From positions 2,998,501 through 3,062,500 of the forward strand of contig JADJVV010000001.1 in the NCBI GenBank assembly GCA_016710435.1: a stretch of 64,000 nt of DNA, read 5' to 3'. The translations under genes and the position numbers were made by a program. The notes beneath the pieces are model-generated. The model was not told the DNA's origin. It worked only from the letters and a program-made list of their open reading frames with translations, and made no database searches. Shown here piece by piece: positions 30,470 through 39,047 of the stretch (positions within the stretch are counted from its first letter, which is position 1; each line of letters opens with the position of its first letter). The stretch is from Hyphomicrobiales bacterium (GTDB lineage Bacteria > Pseudomonadota > Alphaproteobacteria > Rhizobiales > Aestuariivirgaceae).

Positions 30470-31573
30470 TCAGGCCAGAGCCACGCGCCCGCCCTTGCTG
30501 CGCACCACCCGGCCTGCCAGTTCAAGTTCCAGGAGCAGGGCGGTCACGATGTCGGCAGAGAGCCTGCTCTCGCGGATGAGATCATCCACGTGCGTCTCGC
30601 TGGGGGAGAGAAATGAAAACAGGTGTTCCCGGTCGCTCGCGCTGGTGTCGGGGTGAGGTTCCGGGGCGGGCGGTTCGAGGAACAGGTCCGCCTGCGGCCG
30701 TGGAACCATGCGCAGTACCTCCAGCACATCGTCGACAGACGTGAGGATTTGCGCTCCGTCGCGGATCAGCCGGTTGCAGCCTTCGGCGCGCGGATCGAGC
30801 GGTGAGCCTGGAACCGCAAAGACATCGCGGCCCTGTTCGGCAGCGAAGCGCGCGGTGATGAGCGAGCCCGAGCGCAACGCCGCCTCCACCACGATCACGG
30901 CCCGCGACATGCCGGAAATGATGCGGTTGCGGCGCGGAAAATGTTCGGCCTTGGGCGCGGTGCCCGGCGGCATTTCCGTGATCAGCAATCCGCGTTCACC
31001 GATCTCCCGGTGCAGGCGCTCATTTTCCGGCGGATAGATGTGGTCGATCCCGCCCGCGAGCACGGCCGCAGTCGCATGTTGAACCGAGGCTTCATGCGCC
31101 GCCGTATCAATGCCGCGTGCCAGCCCGGAGGCGACGAGGATGTGATTGTCCGCCAATGCCCGCGCGATCATGCGGGTGAACTTGAGCCCCAGCGCCGAGG
31201 CGTTGCGTGCGCCCACCACGCCGATCGCATCCATGTCCGCAAGGTCGAGATTGCCCGCCACGCACAGAAGCGGCGGCGCGCCGTGGACATGGCGCAGGAA
31301 CGGCGGATAGCCCCGTTCTCCTGCCGCCACCAAATGCGCCTTCAGGCGGAGTGCTGCCGAGAGCTCATCTTCCGCCTTGGCGCGCGGATAGACCGAGAGA
31401 GCACGCGCGCGGCCACCACGGCGCGCAAGATCGGGCAGGGCATCAATGGCCGCCGAGGCTGTGCCGAAGCGCGAGAGAAGATCATGGAAGGTGATTGCGC
31501 CGATGCTGTCGGTGCGGGCCAGCCGCACCCAGGCAATCCGTTCCTCGTCGGTCAGTTGGCGCGCCGCCCCCAT
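30470..31573 (-). CDS. dprA: DNA-processing protein DprA
   Basis: DprA loads RecA on incoming single-stranded DNA during transformation. It has 367 residues with an N-terminal SAM-like region, a central Rossmann-like DNA-binding domain (IGVVGARNASALGLKF, SGLARGIDTAAHEASV, FPRRNRIISGMS, GSLITARFA) and a C-terminal winged-helix domain (from about residue 310). It lies 9 bp downstream of plsY, as in many Hyphomicrobiales, as part of a pyrB-pyrC'-plsY-dprA run. Confidence 0.95.
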   Translation of the reverse strand: MGAARQLTDEERIAWVRLARTDSIGAITFHDLLSRFGTASAAIDALPDLARRGGRARALSVYPRAKAEDELSAALRLKAHLVAAGERGYPPFLRHVHGAPPLLCVAGNLDLADMDAIGVVGARNASALGLKFTRMIARALADNHILVASGLARGIDTAAHEASVQHATAAVLAGGIDHIYPPENERLHREIGERGLLITEMPPGTAPKAEHFPRRNRIISGMSRAVIVVEAALRSGSLITARFAAEQGRDVFAVPGSPLDPRAEGCNRLIRDGAQILTSVDDVLEVLRMVPRPQADLFLEPPAPEPHPDTSASDREHLFSFLSPSETHVDDLIRESRLSADIVTALLLELELAGRVVRSKGGRVALA

Positions 31574-31582
31574 GGCACGCCG

Positions 31583-32188
31583 TCAGGCTTTCTTGAACGA
31601 GGATTTTGGTTCCTCGCCCTTGAGCAGCCGCCGGATGTTGGCGTGATGCGTCAACCACACGATGAGGGCGAGAAGCGCCACCGGCCAAACGGCCATCAGA
31701 GTGTTGCCTCCCATGGTCTTGGCCAGCACGAAGGAAGCGGGCACGGCGAGAAGCGCCGCCGTCAGCGCGGAGGCCGACGAGATGCGCGTGATGAAGAACG
31801 TGGCGATCCAGGCGACGATGAACACGAGACCCAGGATCCATGCCCAGCCGAACAGCACGCCAATGCCTGTGGCGACACCCTTGCCGCCCTTGAATTTCAG
31901 CCACACCGGAAAGATGTGCCCCGCAAGTGCCCCGAAGCCTGCGAAAAGCGGCGCGAACTCGCCACCCCACAGGCTTGCAGCGAGAACGGGAAAATAACCC
32001 TTCAAGCCGTCACAGATCAGGGTGAGGGCGGCGATCTTCTTGTTGCCCGTCCGCAGTACGTTGGTTGCGCCGATGTTGCCGGAACCGATGGAGCGCACAT
32101 CGCCCATGCCCGCTGCCCGCGTGAGCAGGAGGCCGAAAGGGATGCTTCCGGCGAGATAGCCGATCACCGCAAAGAGAAAGTCGTTCAC
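31583..32188 (-). CDS. plsY: acyl-phosphate:glycerol-3-phosphate acyltransferase
   Basis: This inner-membrane enzyme puts the first acyl chain on glycerol-3-phosphate in phospholipid synthesis. It has 201 residues with several membrane spans, the catalytic loops GSGNIGATNVLRTG and FKGGKGVATGIG, and the third motif HHANIRRLLKGEE. It is in line between the pyrC' gene (24 bp upstream) and dprA. Confidence 0.96.
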   Translation of the reverse strand: MNDFLFAVIGYLAGSIPFGLLLTRAAGMGDVRSIGSGNIGATNVLRTGNKKIAALTLICDGLKGYFPVLAASLWGGEFAPLFAGFGALAGHIFPVWLKFKGGKGVATGIGVLFGWAWILGLVFIVAWIATFFITRISSASALTAALLAVPASFVLAKTMGGNTLMAVWPVALLALIVWLTHHANIRRLLKGEEPKSSFKKA

Positions 32189-32212
32189 GTCAAAGCCCCA
32201 CCCGAAGTCACA

Positions 32213-33523
32213 TCACGAGGCAGCGTATTCATAAACAGTGCGTCCCGCAACGACGGTTTCAACCGCGCGGCCTTCCAGGGTCCGATGCTCATAGGGCGAG
32301 TTCTTCGAGCGCGAACGGAGCGAGACGTCTTCGACCTTCCAACTCAGTTGCGGATCGACAACCGTGAAATCCGCCGGCGCCCCCGCCTGCAAGCGCCCCT
32401 GTTCCAGCCCGAGTATCGCCGCAGGCCGTTGCGACAAGGCTTCAACAAGGCGCGGCAAACCAATGTATTCATTGGCTGAAAGCGACAGCGCCGAGGACAG
32501 CATGGTCTCCAGGCCAACGGCCCCGAAGGCGGCTTCCGCGAAGGGCAGACGCTTGGTGTCATCGCTTTGCGGATCATGCGACGAGACGATCACGTCGATC
32601 GTTCCATCGGCCACGGCAGCGACGAGGGAACGGCGGTCGTCTTCGCTGCGCAAGGGCGGCGCCAGCTTGAAGAAGGTGCGATAGGCTCCGATGTCCGTTT
32701 CGTTCAGCACGAGATGGTGGATGGAGACGCCGCAGGTCACGGGAAGTCCCTTGTCCTTGGCACGGCGGATCACCTCCAGCGACAGTGCCGACGACACCTG
32801 TGCCACATGATAGCGCGCGCCCGTCATCTCGACGATCCGAAGGTCACGCTCCAGCATGATCACTTCACTCATGGCGGGATTGCCAGAGAGGCCAAGCCGC
32901 GAGGCCGCCTCACCCGCATTCATCACCCCGCCGGAGAGCGAGGGCTCTTCCGCATGTCCAACGACCAACATGTCGAAGTCGCGGGCATACATGAGCGCGC
33001 GACGGAACAGGTTTGCATTGCCGACCGCCTTGACCGCATCGGTCACGGCCACAGCACCGGCGCGGCGCAGGAGGCCGATCTCTGCCATCTGTTCACCCGC
33101 CAATCCCTTGGTGATGGCCGCCATGGGCGCCACCCGCACCTTGGCCGTGTCGCGCGCGCGCCGCAGGACGTAGTCCACGATCGCCGCGTCATCGATCACC
33201 GGTTGCGTATTCGGCATGACGATGATCGTGGTGACACCGCCCGCCGCCGCCGCATCCGATGCACTGGCCAACGTCTCGCGGTATTCCGATCCGGGTTCGC
33301 CGGTGAAGACGCGCATGTCCACAAGGCCTGGAACGAGCAGGCGGCCCTTGCAATCGACGACCGTCGCGGAGGCACCGACACTGTCCCGCGTCACGTCCTT
33401 GCCCACGGCGAGGATCCAGCCGTCCTCCACCAGAATGCCACCGGGACCATTCAGCCCCTGCATGGGGGCCAACACCTTGGCGTTCACATAGGCGCGGCGG
33501 TTGCGCGATGGAGACCCGATCAT
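32213..33523 (-). CDS. pyrC': dihydroorotase-like protein lacking catalytic residues (PyrC')
   Basis: The protein has 436 residues with a clear type I dihydroorotase scaffold (PGLVDM at 65-70, MPNTQPVIDD, VGHAEEPS, GVSIHHLVLNE, APPLRSEDDR). The metal-binding HxHxR of active enzymes is replaced by R71-V-F73-T-G75. The catalytic TDHAP is replaced by SSHDP. It should therefore not hydrolyse dihydroorotate. Inactive homologues coupled to pyrB are known in pseudomonads, where they are needed to assemble aspartate transcarbamoylase. Here the ATG overlaps the pyrB stop by 4 nt, which fits a 1:1 complex. A functional dihydroorotase must be encoded elsewhere. Confidence 0.9.
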   Translation of the reverse strand: MIGSPSRNRRAYVNAKVLAPMQGLNGPGGILVEDGWILAVGKDVTRDSVGASATVVDCKGRLLVPGLVDMRVFTGEPGSEYRETLASASDAAAAGGVTTIIVMPNTQPVIDDAAIVDYVLRRARDTAKVRVAPMAAITKGLAGEQMAEIGLLRRAGAVAVTDAVKAVGNANLFRRALMYARDFDMLVVGHAEEPSLSGGVMNAGEAASRLGLSGNPAMSEVIMLERDLRIVEMTGARYHVAQVSSALSLEVIRRAKDKGLPVTCGVSIHHLVLNETDIGAYRTFFKLAPPLRSEDDRRSLVAAVADGTIDVIVSSHDPQSDDTKRLPFAEAAFGAVGLETMLSSALSLSANEYIGLPRLVEALSQRPAAILGLEQGRLQAGAPADFTVVDPQLSWKVEDVSLRSRSKNSPYEHRTLEGRAVETVVAGRTVYEYAAS

Positions 33524-34482
33524 GACCTGTCTCCTGCGCGGCGTGAGCGGTCCAGCCCATCCAGGATTGCCATGCGCACGGCGACCCCCATTTCCACCTG
33601 CTCGCGGATGACCGATTGCGCGCCATCGGCCACATCAGAGTCGATCTCGACGCCCCGGTTCATGGGACCGGGATGCATCACAAGCGCGTGGGGCCGGGCA
33701 GCCGCCAGCTTGGACACCGTGAGGCCGTAGAACTGGTAGTATTCCCGCAGGCTCGGCACAAAGGCGCCGCTCATGCGCTCCACCTGCAGACGGAGCATCA
33801 TCACGACGTCGGCCCCGGCCAGCCCCTTGTCCATGTCGCGGAACACCTCGACACCGAAATTGGCGATACCCGAAGGCAGCAGCGTCGAAGGCGCTACGCA
33901 GCGTACGCGCGCCCCCATCTTGGTGAGGAGGTGAATGTTGGAGCGCGCCACCCGCGAATGCAGGATGTCGCCGCAGATGGCCACGGTGAGACCTTCAAGC
34001 CGTCCGAAGTGGCGGCGAATGGTCAATGCGTCGAGCAGGGCCTGTGTCGGGTGCTCATGCTGCCCGTCGCCCGCATTGATGACCGCACAGGAAACCTTCT
34101 GGGAGAGCAACTCCACGGCCCCGGATGACTGGTGCCGCACCACAAGGAAATCCGGGTGCATGGCATTGATGGTCATGGCCGTATCGAGCAGCGTCTCGCC
34201 CTTGGACAGGGATGAGGTGGCAACCGCCATGTTCATCACATCCGCCCCCAGCCGCTTTCCCGCGATCTCGAAGGAGCTTTGCGTGCGCGTGGAGTTCTCG
34301 AAGAACAGGTTCACCTGCGTCTGTCCCGCCAGCACGCGGCCAGACTCGGAGAGCGACTTGCCGCTTTCGGCATAGTGCTGCGCCAGGTCGAGGACGGCGA
34401 TGATGTCGAGCGGAGAAAGATCGGAGATGGCCAGCAGGTGCTGGGCCTTGAACAGGGCGGGCCGTTGGGCTGTCGATGTCAT
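33520..34482 (-). CDS. pyrB: aspartate carbamoyltransferase catalytic subunit
   Basis: PyrB makes N-carbamoyl-L-aspartate in pyrimidine synthesis. It has 320 residues from ATG 34482; the frame extends upstream into ruvX but without family similarity. It shows the carbamoyl-phosphate site FFENSTRTQSSFE, the 80s-loop segment SLSKGETLLDT, GDGQHEHPTQALLD and the C-terminal MHPGPMNRGVEI. It is coupled to the inactive PyrC' by an ATGA overlap. No pyrI-like regulatory gene is present. Confidence 0.96.
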   Translation of the reverse strand: MTSTAQRPALFKAQHLLAISDLSPLDIIAVLDLAQHYAESGKSLSESGRVLAGQTQVNLFFENSTRTQSSFEIAGKRLGADVMNMAVATSSLSKGETLLDTAMTINAMHPDFLVVRHQSSGAVELLSQKVSCAVINAGDGQHEHPTQALLDALTIRRHFGRLEGLTVAICGDILHSRVARSNIHLLTKMGARVRCVAPSTLLPSGIANFGVEVFRDMDKGLAGADVVMMLRLQVERMSGAFVPSLREYYQFYGLTVSKLAAARPHALVMHPGPMNRGVEIDSDVADGAQSVIREQVEMGVAVRMAILDGLDRSRRAGDRS

Positions 34483-34534
34483 TAAAGCCGGGGCTTTAGG
34501 GGAGGGACGCCCGGCTGGCAAGCCCGCCCGGCCT

Positions 34535-35038
34535 TCATGTTGTGGGAAAGTCCGCTGGTGGTGAACGTACGGCGTCCAGGAACGACTGGAGGATGTGCGC
34601 CGCCGCCAGCTTGTCCACGATTTCGGCCCGCTTGGCGCGCGACATGTCCGCCTCAATCATGGTGCGCGTCACGGCGGCAGTGGAGAGGCGCTCGTCCCAG
34701 TAGACGATGGGGAGGGGCGTGAGCCGCGACAGGTTTCGGGCAAAGGCGCGCGTGGCCTGCGCCCGCGGTCCCTCGCTCCCGTCCATGTTGAGGGGCATGC
34801 CCAGCAACAACAGGCCGATATGCTCTTTCTCCGCGAAGGCGAGCAGCAACTTGGCATCCTCGGTGAACTTGGTCCGGCGGATCGTATCGCGCGGCGTGGC
34901 GAACTGCCCGGTGAAGTCGCTGGTCGCCATGCCGATGGTCTTGGTGCCGAGGTCCAGCCCCAGCATGCGCTTGCCCTTGGGCAAGGCGTGGGCAGCGGTC
35001 CGGGCCTCTGAGGCAAAACTGGTCATGGACAGAGCCAT
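34535..35038 (-). CDS. ruvX: YqgF/RuvX family Holliday-junction-resolvase-like protein
   Basis: The protein has 167 residues from ATG 35038, or 163 from ATG 35026; neither has a good ribosome site. The RNase H-like fold shows MLGLDLGTKTIGMATSD, LLLGMPLNMDGSEG, VYWDERLSTAAV and the final Asp in EIVDKLAAAHILQSFLD. The family is linked to 16S rRNA 5'-end maturation and possibly junction resolution. It lies between pyrB and a divergent acetyltransferase gene. Confidence 0.93.
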   Translation of the reverse strand: MALSMTSFASEARTAAHALPKGKRMLGLDLGTKTIGMATSDFTGQFATPRDTIRRTKFTEDAKLLLAFAEKEHIGLLLLGMPLNMDGSEGPRAQATRAFARNLSRLTPLPIVYWDERLSTAAVTRTMIEADMSRAKRAEIVDKLAAAHILQSFLDAVRSPPADFPTT

Positions 35039-35060
35039 AGCGGGCAGGGAAAAGGGGTCA

Positions 35061-35733
35061 ATGAGCAAATCCCCCGCCAAGTCCAAAGCCGCCCGTCCCG
35101 TTGGCCCCGTCGTCGACCCGCTGCCACCCGGCTCCAAGCCTGATCTCAGGCCGCTGCACGGCCGCTGGGTGCGCCTCGATCCCGTGAGCGTCGCCCGTCA
35201 CGCCCAGTCCCTCTATGCCTCCTTCGATGGCAAGGACCCCGAGGGCGATATCTGGACCTACCTCGGTTACGGACCATGGCAGGACTTCGATACCTTCGCC
35301 GAATGGCTGAAGGAGCGGGAAGCCTCGCGCGATCCGTGGTTCTATGCCTTCGTGGACCGGGCAACGGGCGAGGCACTCGGCATGGGCTCGTTCATGCGCG
35401 CCGACCCTGCCAATGGCGTGATCGAGATCGGCCATATCTGGATGTCGCCCGCCATGCAGCGCACCAGGCTTTCCACCGAGACCATCTTCCTGATGATGCG
35501 CCACGCCTTCGACGACCTCGGTGTGCGCCGCCTCGAATGGAAATGCGACTCCCTCAACGCCCCTTCGCGGGCCGCCGCCCTGCGTTTCGGCTTCACCTTT
35601 GAAGGCATTTTCCGCCAGCACTTCATCGTCAAGGGCCGGAACCGCGATACCGCCTGGTTTTCCATCATTGACAGCGAATGGCCACGCATCCGCGAGGGCT
35701 TCGAGCGCTGGCTGGCCGACGAAAGAGGAAAAA
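35061..35733 (+). CDS. GNAT N-acetyltransferase (RimJ/RimL-like), 3' end unresolved
   Basis: About 220 residues are readable from ATG 35061. The fold matches RimJ/RimL-type acetyltransferases: an N-terminal RWVRLDPVSV, EALGMGSFMRADPANGVIEIG, the acetyl-CoA region MQRTRLSTETIFLMMRHAF, and LEWKCDSLNAPSRAAALRFGF, ending WFSIIDSEWPRIREGFERWL. Members acetylate small amines or protein N-termini. The sequence degenerates into poly-C/poly-G just after this point, so the true stop is not visible; the apparent 516-residue frame is an artefact. Its coding start lies 22 bp from the divergent ruvX. Confidence 0.85.
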
Positions 35734-36230
<497 letters not shown>

Positions 36231-36303
36231 CTCAGAGCAACGTTGCAGGCCACCTGACCCTTTGCTAACACCCCGACCAATCTGAAATTTCGGGAATCCA
36301 CTC

Positions 36304-36591
36304 ATGTCGGTTGATCAGGCCACGGTGAAACGTGTGGCACGCCTCGCACGCATCAAGGTGAAGGACGAGGACGTGCCTCGCCTCGCGGGCGAACTCAACG
36401 CAATCCTGGCCTTCGTCGAACAGTTGAACGAGGTCGACGTCTCGGGCGTCGAACCGCTCACCTCGGTCGTCGCCATGAAAATGAAGATGCGCGACGATGT
36501 CGTGACCGACGGCAGCATCCCCAAGGACGTGACCAAGAACGCACCCGCCACGGAAGATGATTTCTTCATGGTGCCGAAGGTGGTGGAATAA
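36304..36591 (+). CDS. gatC: aspartyl/glutamyl-tRNA amidotransferase subunit C
   Basis: This 95-residue small subunit stabilises GatA in the GatCAB complex that makes Gln-tRNA and/or Asn-tRNA by transamidation. It shows the family pattern VKRVARLARIKVKDEDVPRLAGELNAIL (cut across two helices) followed by VSGVEPLTSVV and a C-terminal VPKVVE. The gatA ATG follows 2 nt after its stop. Confidence 0.96.
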   Translation: MSVDQATVKRVARLARIKVKDEDVPRLAGELNAILAFVEQLNEVDVSGVEPLTSVVAMKMKMRDDVVTDGSIPKDVTKNAPATEDDFFMVPKVVE

Positions 36592-36593
36592 TC

Positions 36594-38060
36594 ATGACCA
36601 GCCTTACGACGCTCACCATTGCCGAAGCCCGCGCCAAGCTGAAGGCACGCGACATCTCCGCAACCGAACTGACCGAGGACTACATCAAGGCCGTGGAAGC
36701 GGCCCGGGGACTCAACGCCTACATCGTGGAGACACCGGAGCAGGCCCGCGCCTCCGCCAAGGCCTCCGATCTCCGCCTCCAGGCCGGAACGGCGGGCGAA
36801 CTGGAAGGCATTCCGCTCGGCATCAAGGATCTCTTCGCGACCTGTGGCGTGCACACCCAGGCCTGCAGCCACATCCTCGACAAGTTTCAGCCGACCTATG
36901 AGTCAACCGTGACGGCGAACCTCTTCCGCGAGGGCGCGGTGATGCTGGGCAAGCTGAACATGGACGAGTTCGCCATGGGCTCGTCCAACGAGACAAGCTA
37001 CTACGGTCCCGTCACCAACCCCTGGCGGCGCAAGAATTCCAATGCGGCTCTCGTTCCCGGTGGCTCATCAGGCGGATCGGCGTCAGCCGTCGCCGCCCAC
37101 ATCTGCGCCGCCGCCACGGCGACCGATACGGGCGGCTCCATCCGCCAGCCCGCCGCCTTCACCGGTACCGTGGGCATCAAGCCCACCTATGGCCGCTGCT
37201 CGCGCTGGGGCATCGTGGCCTTCGCCTCGTCGCTGGACCAGGCCGGCCCCATCGCCCGCGACGTGCGCGACGCTGCGATCATGCTCAAGGTGATGGCAAG
37301 TGCCGATCCCAAGGACACCACCAGCGTCGACCGCCCCGTGCCGGATTACGAAGCGGTGCTGGGCAAGTCCGTGAAGGGCCTCCGCATTGGCATCCCGCGC
37401 GAATACCGCCCCGACGGACTGCCCGCCGAGATCGACGCCCTGTGGAACAAGGGTGCGGAATGGCTGAAGGCGCAAGGCGCGGAGGTCGTCGAGATTTCCC
37501 TGCCGCACACGAAATATGCGTTGCCGGCCTATTACATTGTTGCACCTGCGGAAGCCTCGTCCAATCTCGCCCGCTATGACGGGGTGCGTTACGGACTGCG
37601 CGTGCCGGGCAACGACCTGATTGATACCTATGAGAATACCCGCGCCGCCGGCTTCGGCCCCGAAGTGCAGCGCCGCATCATGATCGGCACATACGTGCTC
37701 TCGGCCGGCTATTATGATGCCTACTACGTGCGCGCCCAGAAGGTCCGTACACTGATCAAGCAGGATTTTGACAAGGCCTGGGAGAAGGTGGACGTGGTGC
37801 TGACGCCCGCAACGCCCTCCGCCGCCTTCGCTCCCGGCGAGATCACCGACCCCGTGCAGATGTACCTGAACGACGTGTTCACCGTCACCGTGAACATGGC
37901 GGGATTGCCCGGCATTGCCGTGCCGGCGGGACTGTCGGAGCAGGGCTTGCCACTGGGCCTGCAGTTGATCGGCAAACCTTTCGACGAAGAAACCCTGTTC
38001 CAGACCGCCTACGCGCTGGAACAGGCCGCCGGAAAATTCACCGCTCCAAAGTGGTGGTAA
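36594..38060 (+). CDS. gatA: aspartyl/glutamyl-tRNA amidotransferase subunit A
   Basis: The amidase subunit has 488 residues and releases ammonia from glutamine for tRNA transamidation. The Ser-cisSer-Lys triad is visible as Lys78 (GIKDLF), the GGSSGGSASAVAA motif and TDTGGSIRQPA. It forms an operon with gatC. gatB is not in the window after gatA, where a strong terminator follows, so it must lie elsewhere. Confidence 0.97.
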   Translation: MTSLTTLTIAEARAKLKARDISATELTEDYIKAVEAARGLNAYIVETPEQARASAKASDLRLQAGTAGELEGIPLGIKDLFATCGVHTQACSHILDKFQPTYESTVTANLFREGAVMLGKLNMDEFAMGSSNETSYYGPVTNPWRRKNSNAALVPGGSSGGSASAVAAHICAAATATDTGGSIRQPAAFTGTVGIKPTYGRCSRWGIVAFASSLDQAGPIARDVRDAAIMLKVMASADPKDTTSVDRPVPDYEAVLGKSVKGLRIGIPREYRPDGLPAEIDALWNKGAEWLKAQGAEVVEISLPHTKYALPAYYIVAPAEASSNLARYDGVRYGLRVPGNDLIDTYENTRAAGFGPEVQRRIMIGTYVLSAGYYDAYYVRAQKVRTLIKQDFDKAWEKVDVVLTPATPSAAFAPGEITDPVQMYLNDVFTVTVNMAGLPGIAVPAGLSEQGLPLGLQLIGKPFDEETLFQTAYALEQAAGKFTAPKWW

Positions 38061-38081
38061 TCCACGCTTGAACAGCAAGAA

Positions 38082-38116
38082 GGCCGGACTGCCCTGCAGC
38101 CCGGCCATTCTTTTTT
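38082..38116 (+). terminator. intrinsic terminator of gatCA
   Basis: GGCCGGACTGC (38082-38092) pairs with GCAGCCCGGCC (38096-38106) with one mismatch and a CCT loop, followed by ATTCTTTTTT. It lies 21 bp after the gatA stop and before the convergent peroxiredoxin gene. Confidence 0.88.
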
Positions 38117-38129
38117 CAGAAGCCGGAAA

Positions 38130-38786
38130 TCACTTCACATCGACGAGACGCAGGTAAGGCTTTTTCGTCTGCCAGCCCTGCGGGAACTTCTCTTTCGCCG
38201 CTTCGTCAGAGAGTGAGGCGAGAATGATTGCCTTGTCGCCCGGCTTCCAGTCGGCCGGCGTCGCCACGGATTTCGTCGCCGTGAGTTGCAGCGAGTCGAT
38301 CACACGCAGCACCTCATCGAAGTTGCGGCCCGTGCTCATGGGATAGGTGAGGATCAGCTTGATCTTCTTGTCTGGCCCGATGATGAACACGTTCCGGACG
38401 GTCTGGTTGTCGGCAGCAGTCCGGCTCTTGGCGTTGCCCGATGCGTTTGGGTGAATCATCCCGTAGAGCTTGGCCACGGTCATCTCGCTGTCGCCGATCA
38501 TGGGGTAGCTCACGTCACCCCCCGTCACGTCCTTGATGTCCTGCTTCCAGCGCAGATGATCGTCAACGCTGTCGACCGAGATGCCGATCAGCTTCACGCC
38601 GCGCTTCTGGAACTCGCCGGACTTCAGCGCCATGGCACCCAATTCGGTGGTGCAGACGGGCGTAAAATCCTTGGGATGCGACACCATCACGACCCAGGAA
38701 CCGTCGATGAAATCATGGAACTTGATCCGGCCCTCCGTTGTGTCCGCTTCAAAATCAGGAGCGATATCACCGAGTTGCAATGCCAT
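38130..38786 (-). CDS. 1-Cys peroxiredoxin (Prx6 type)
   Basis: The protein has 218 residues. The peroxidatic cysteine is Cys45 in PVCTTE, within DFTPVCTTELG. The Prx6-type long C-terminal domain and YPMSTGRNFDEVLRVIDSLQ are present and no resolving CxxC is seen. It reduces peroxides, probably with glutathione or another thiol. AGGAG lies upstream of the ATG. A dyad at 38833-38850, nearly identical to one in the cysG/XRE promoter, lies 47 bp before the start and suggests shared redox/sulfur control. Confidence 0.94.
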   Translation of the reverse strand: MALQLGDIAPDFEADTTEGRIKFHDFIDGSWVVMVSHPKDFTPVCTTELGAMALKSGEFQKRGVKLIGISVDSVDDHLRWKQDIKDVTGGDVSYPMIGDSEMTVAKLYGMIHPNASGNAKSRTAADNQTVRNVFIIGPDKKIKLILTYPMSTGRNFDEVLRVIDSLQLTATKSVATPADWKPGDKAIILASLSDEAAKEKFPQGWQTKKPYLRLVDVK

Positions 38787-38832
38787 GGCAGGAGCCTCCT
38801 TGTTGTTGTCGATAGAAATATAGTAGCCCGGT

Positions 38833-38850
38833 CGTTCGGAATAAAGAACA
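38833..38850 (-). promoter_or_regulatory. candidate operator shared with the cysG/XRE promoter
   Basis: On the minus strand the sequence is TGTTCTTTATTCCGAACG. It differs at only two of 18 positions from the dyad at 57535-57552, where the half-sites TGTTCG and CGAACA are perfect. It sits 47 bp upstream of the peroxiredoxin start, in a typical promoter-proximal position. Confidence 0.55.
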
Positions 38851-38920
38851 ATATTGCAGCAGTGGCGAACGGCTCTTCGCGGCAGATTTGCGCATCAGAC
38901 GCTGAGCCCGATCAAGGGAT

Positions 38921-38940
38921 CACCAGTTGCAAAACTGGTG
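38921..38940 (-). other. 8-bp hairpin with a four-base loop
   Basis: CACCAGTT (38921-38928) and AACTGGTG (38933-38940) pair around GCAA, a GNRA-type loop if read on the plus strand. It lies about 110 bp after the stop of the methylglycine dehydrogenase gene and has no U-tract on either side. It may be a 3' stabiliser or terminator element. The rest of 38851-39047 shows nothing recognisable. Confidence 0.35.
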
Positions 38941-39047
38941 AACACCAGATCGGCGGGAATGTCCCGGCTGCGCCTGCACTGCAACAATCCCGCGACATCG
39001 CCATGTCCACTTCGTGGCGTGTGAATGTCACGCGCTCCGCCTTGTCC

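Noticed and set aside
38921..38940. tRNA gene in the peroxiredoxin-dehydrogenase gap
   Set aside because: The hairpin has no T-arm or anticodon-arm partners and no T-psi-C consensus nearby.
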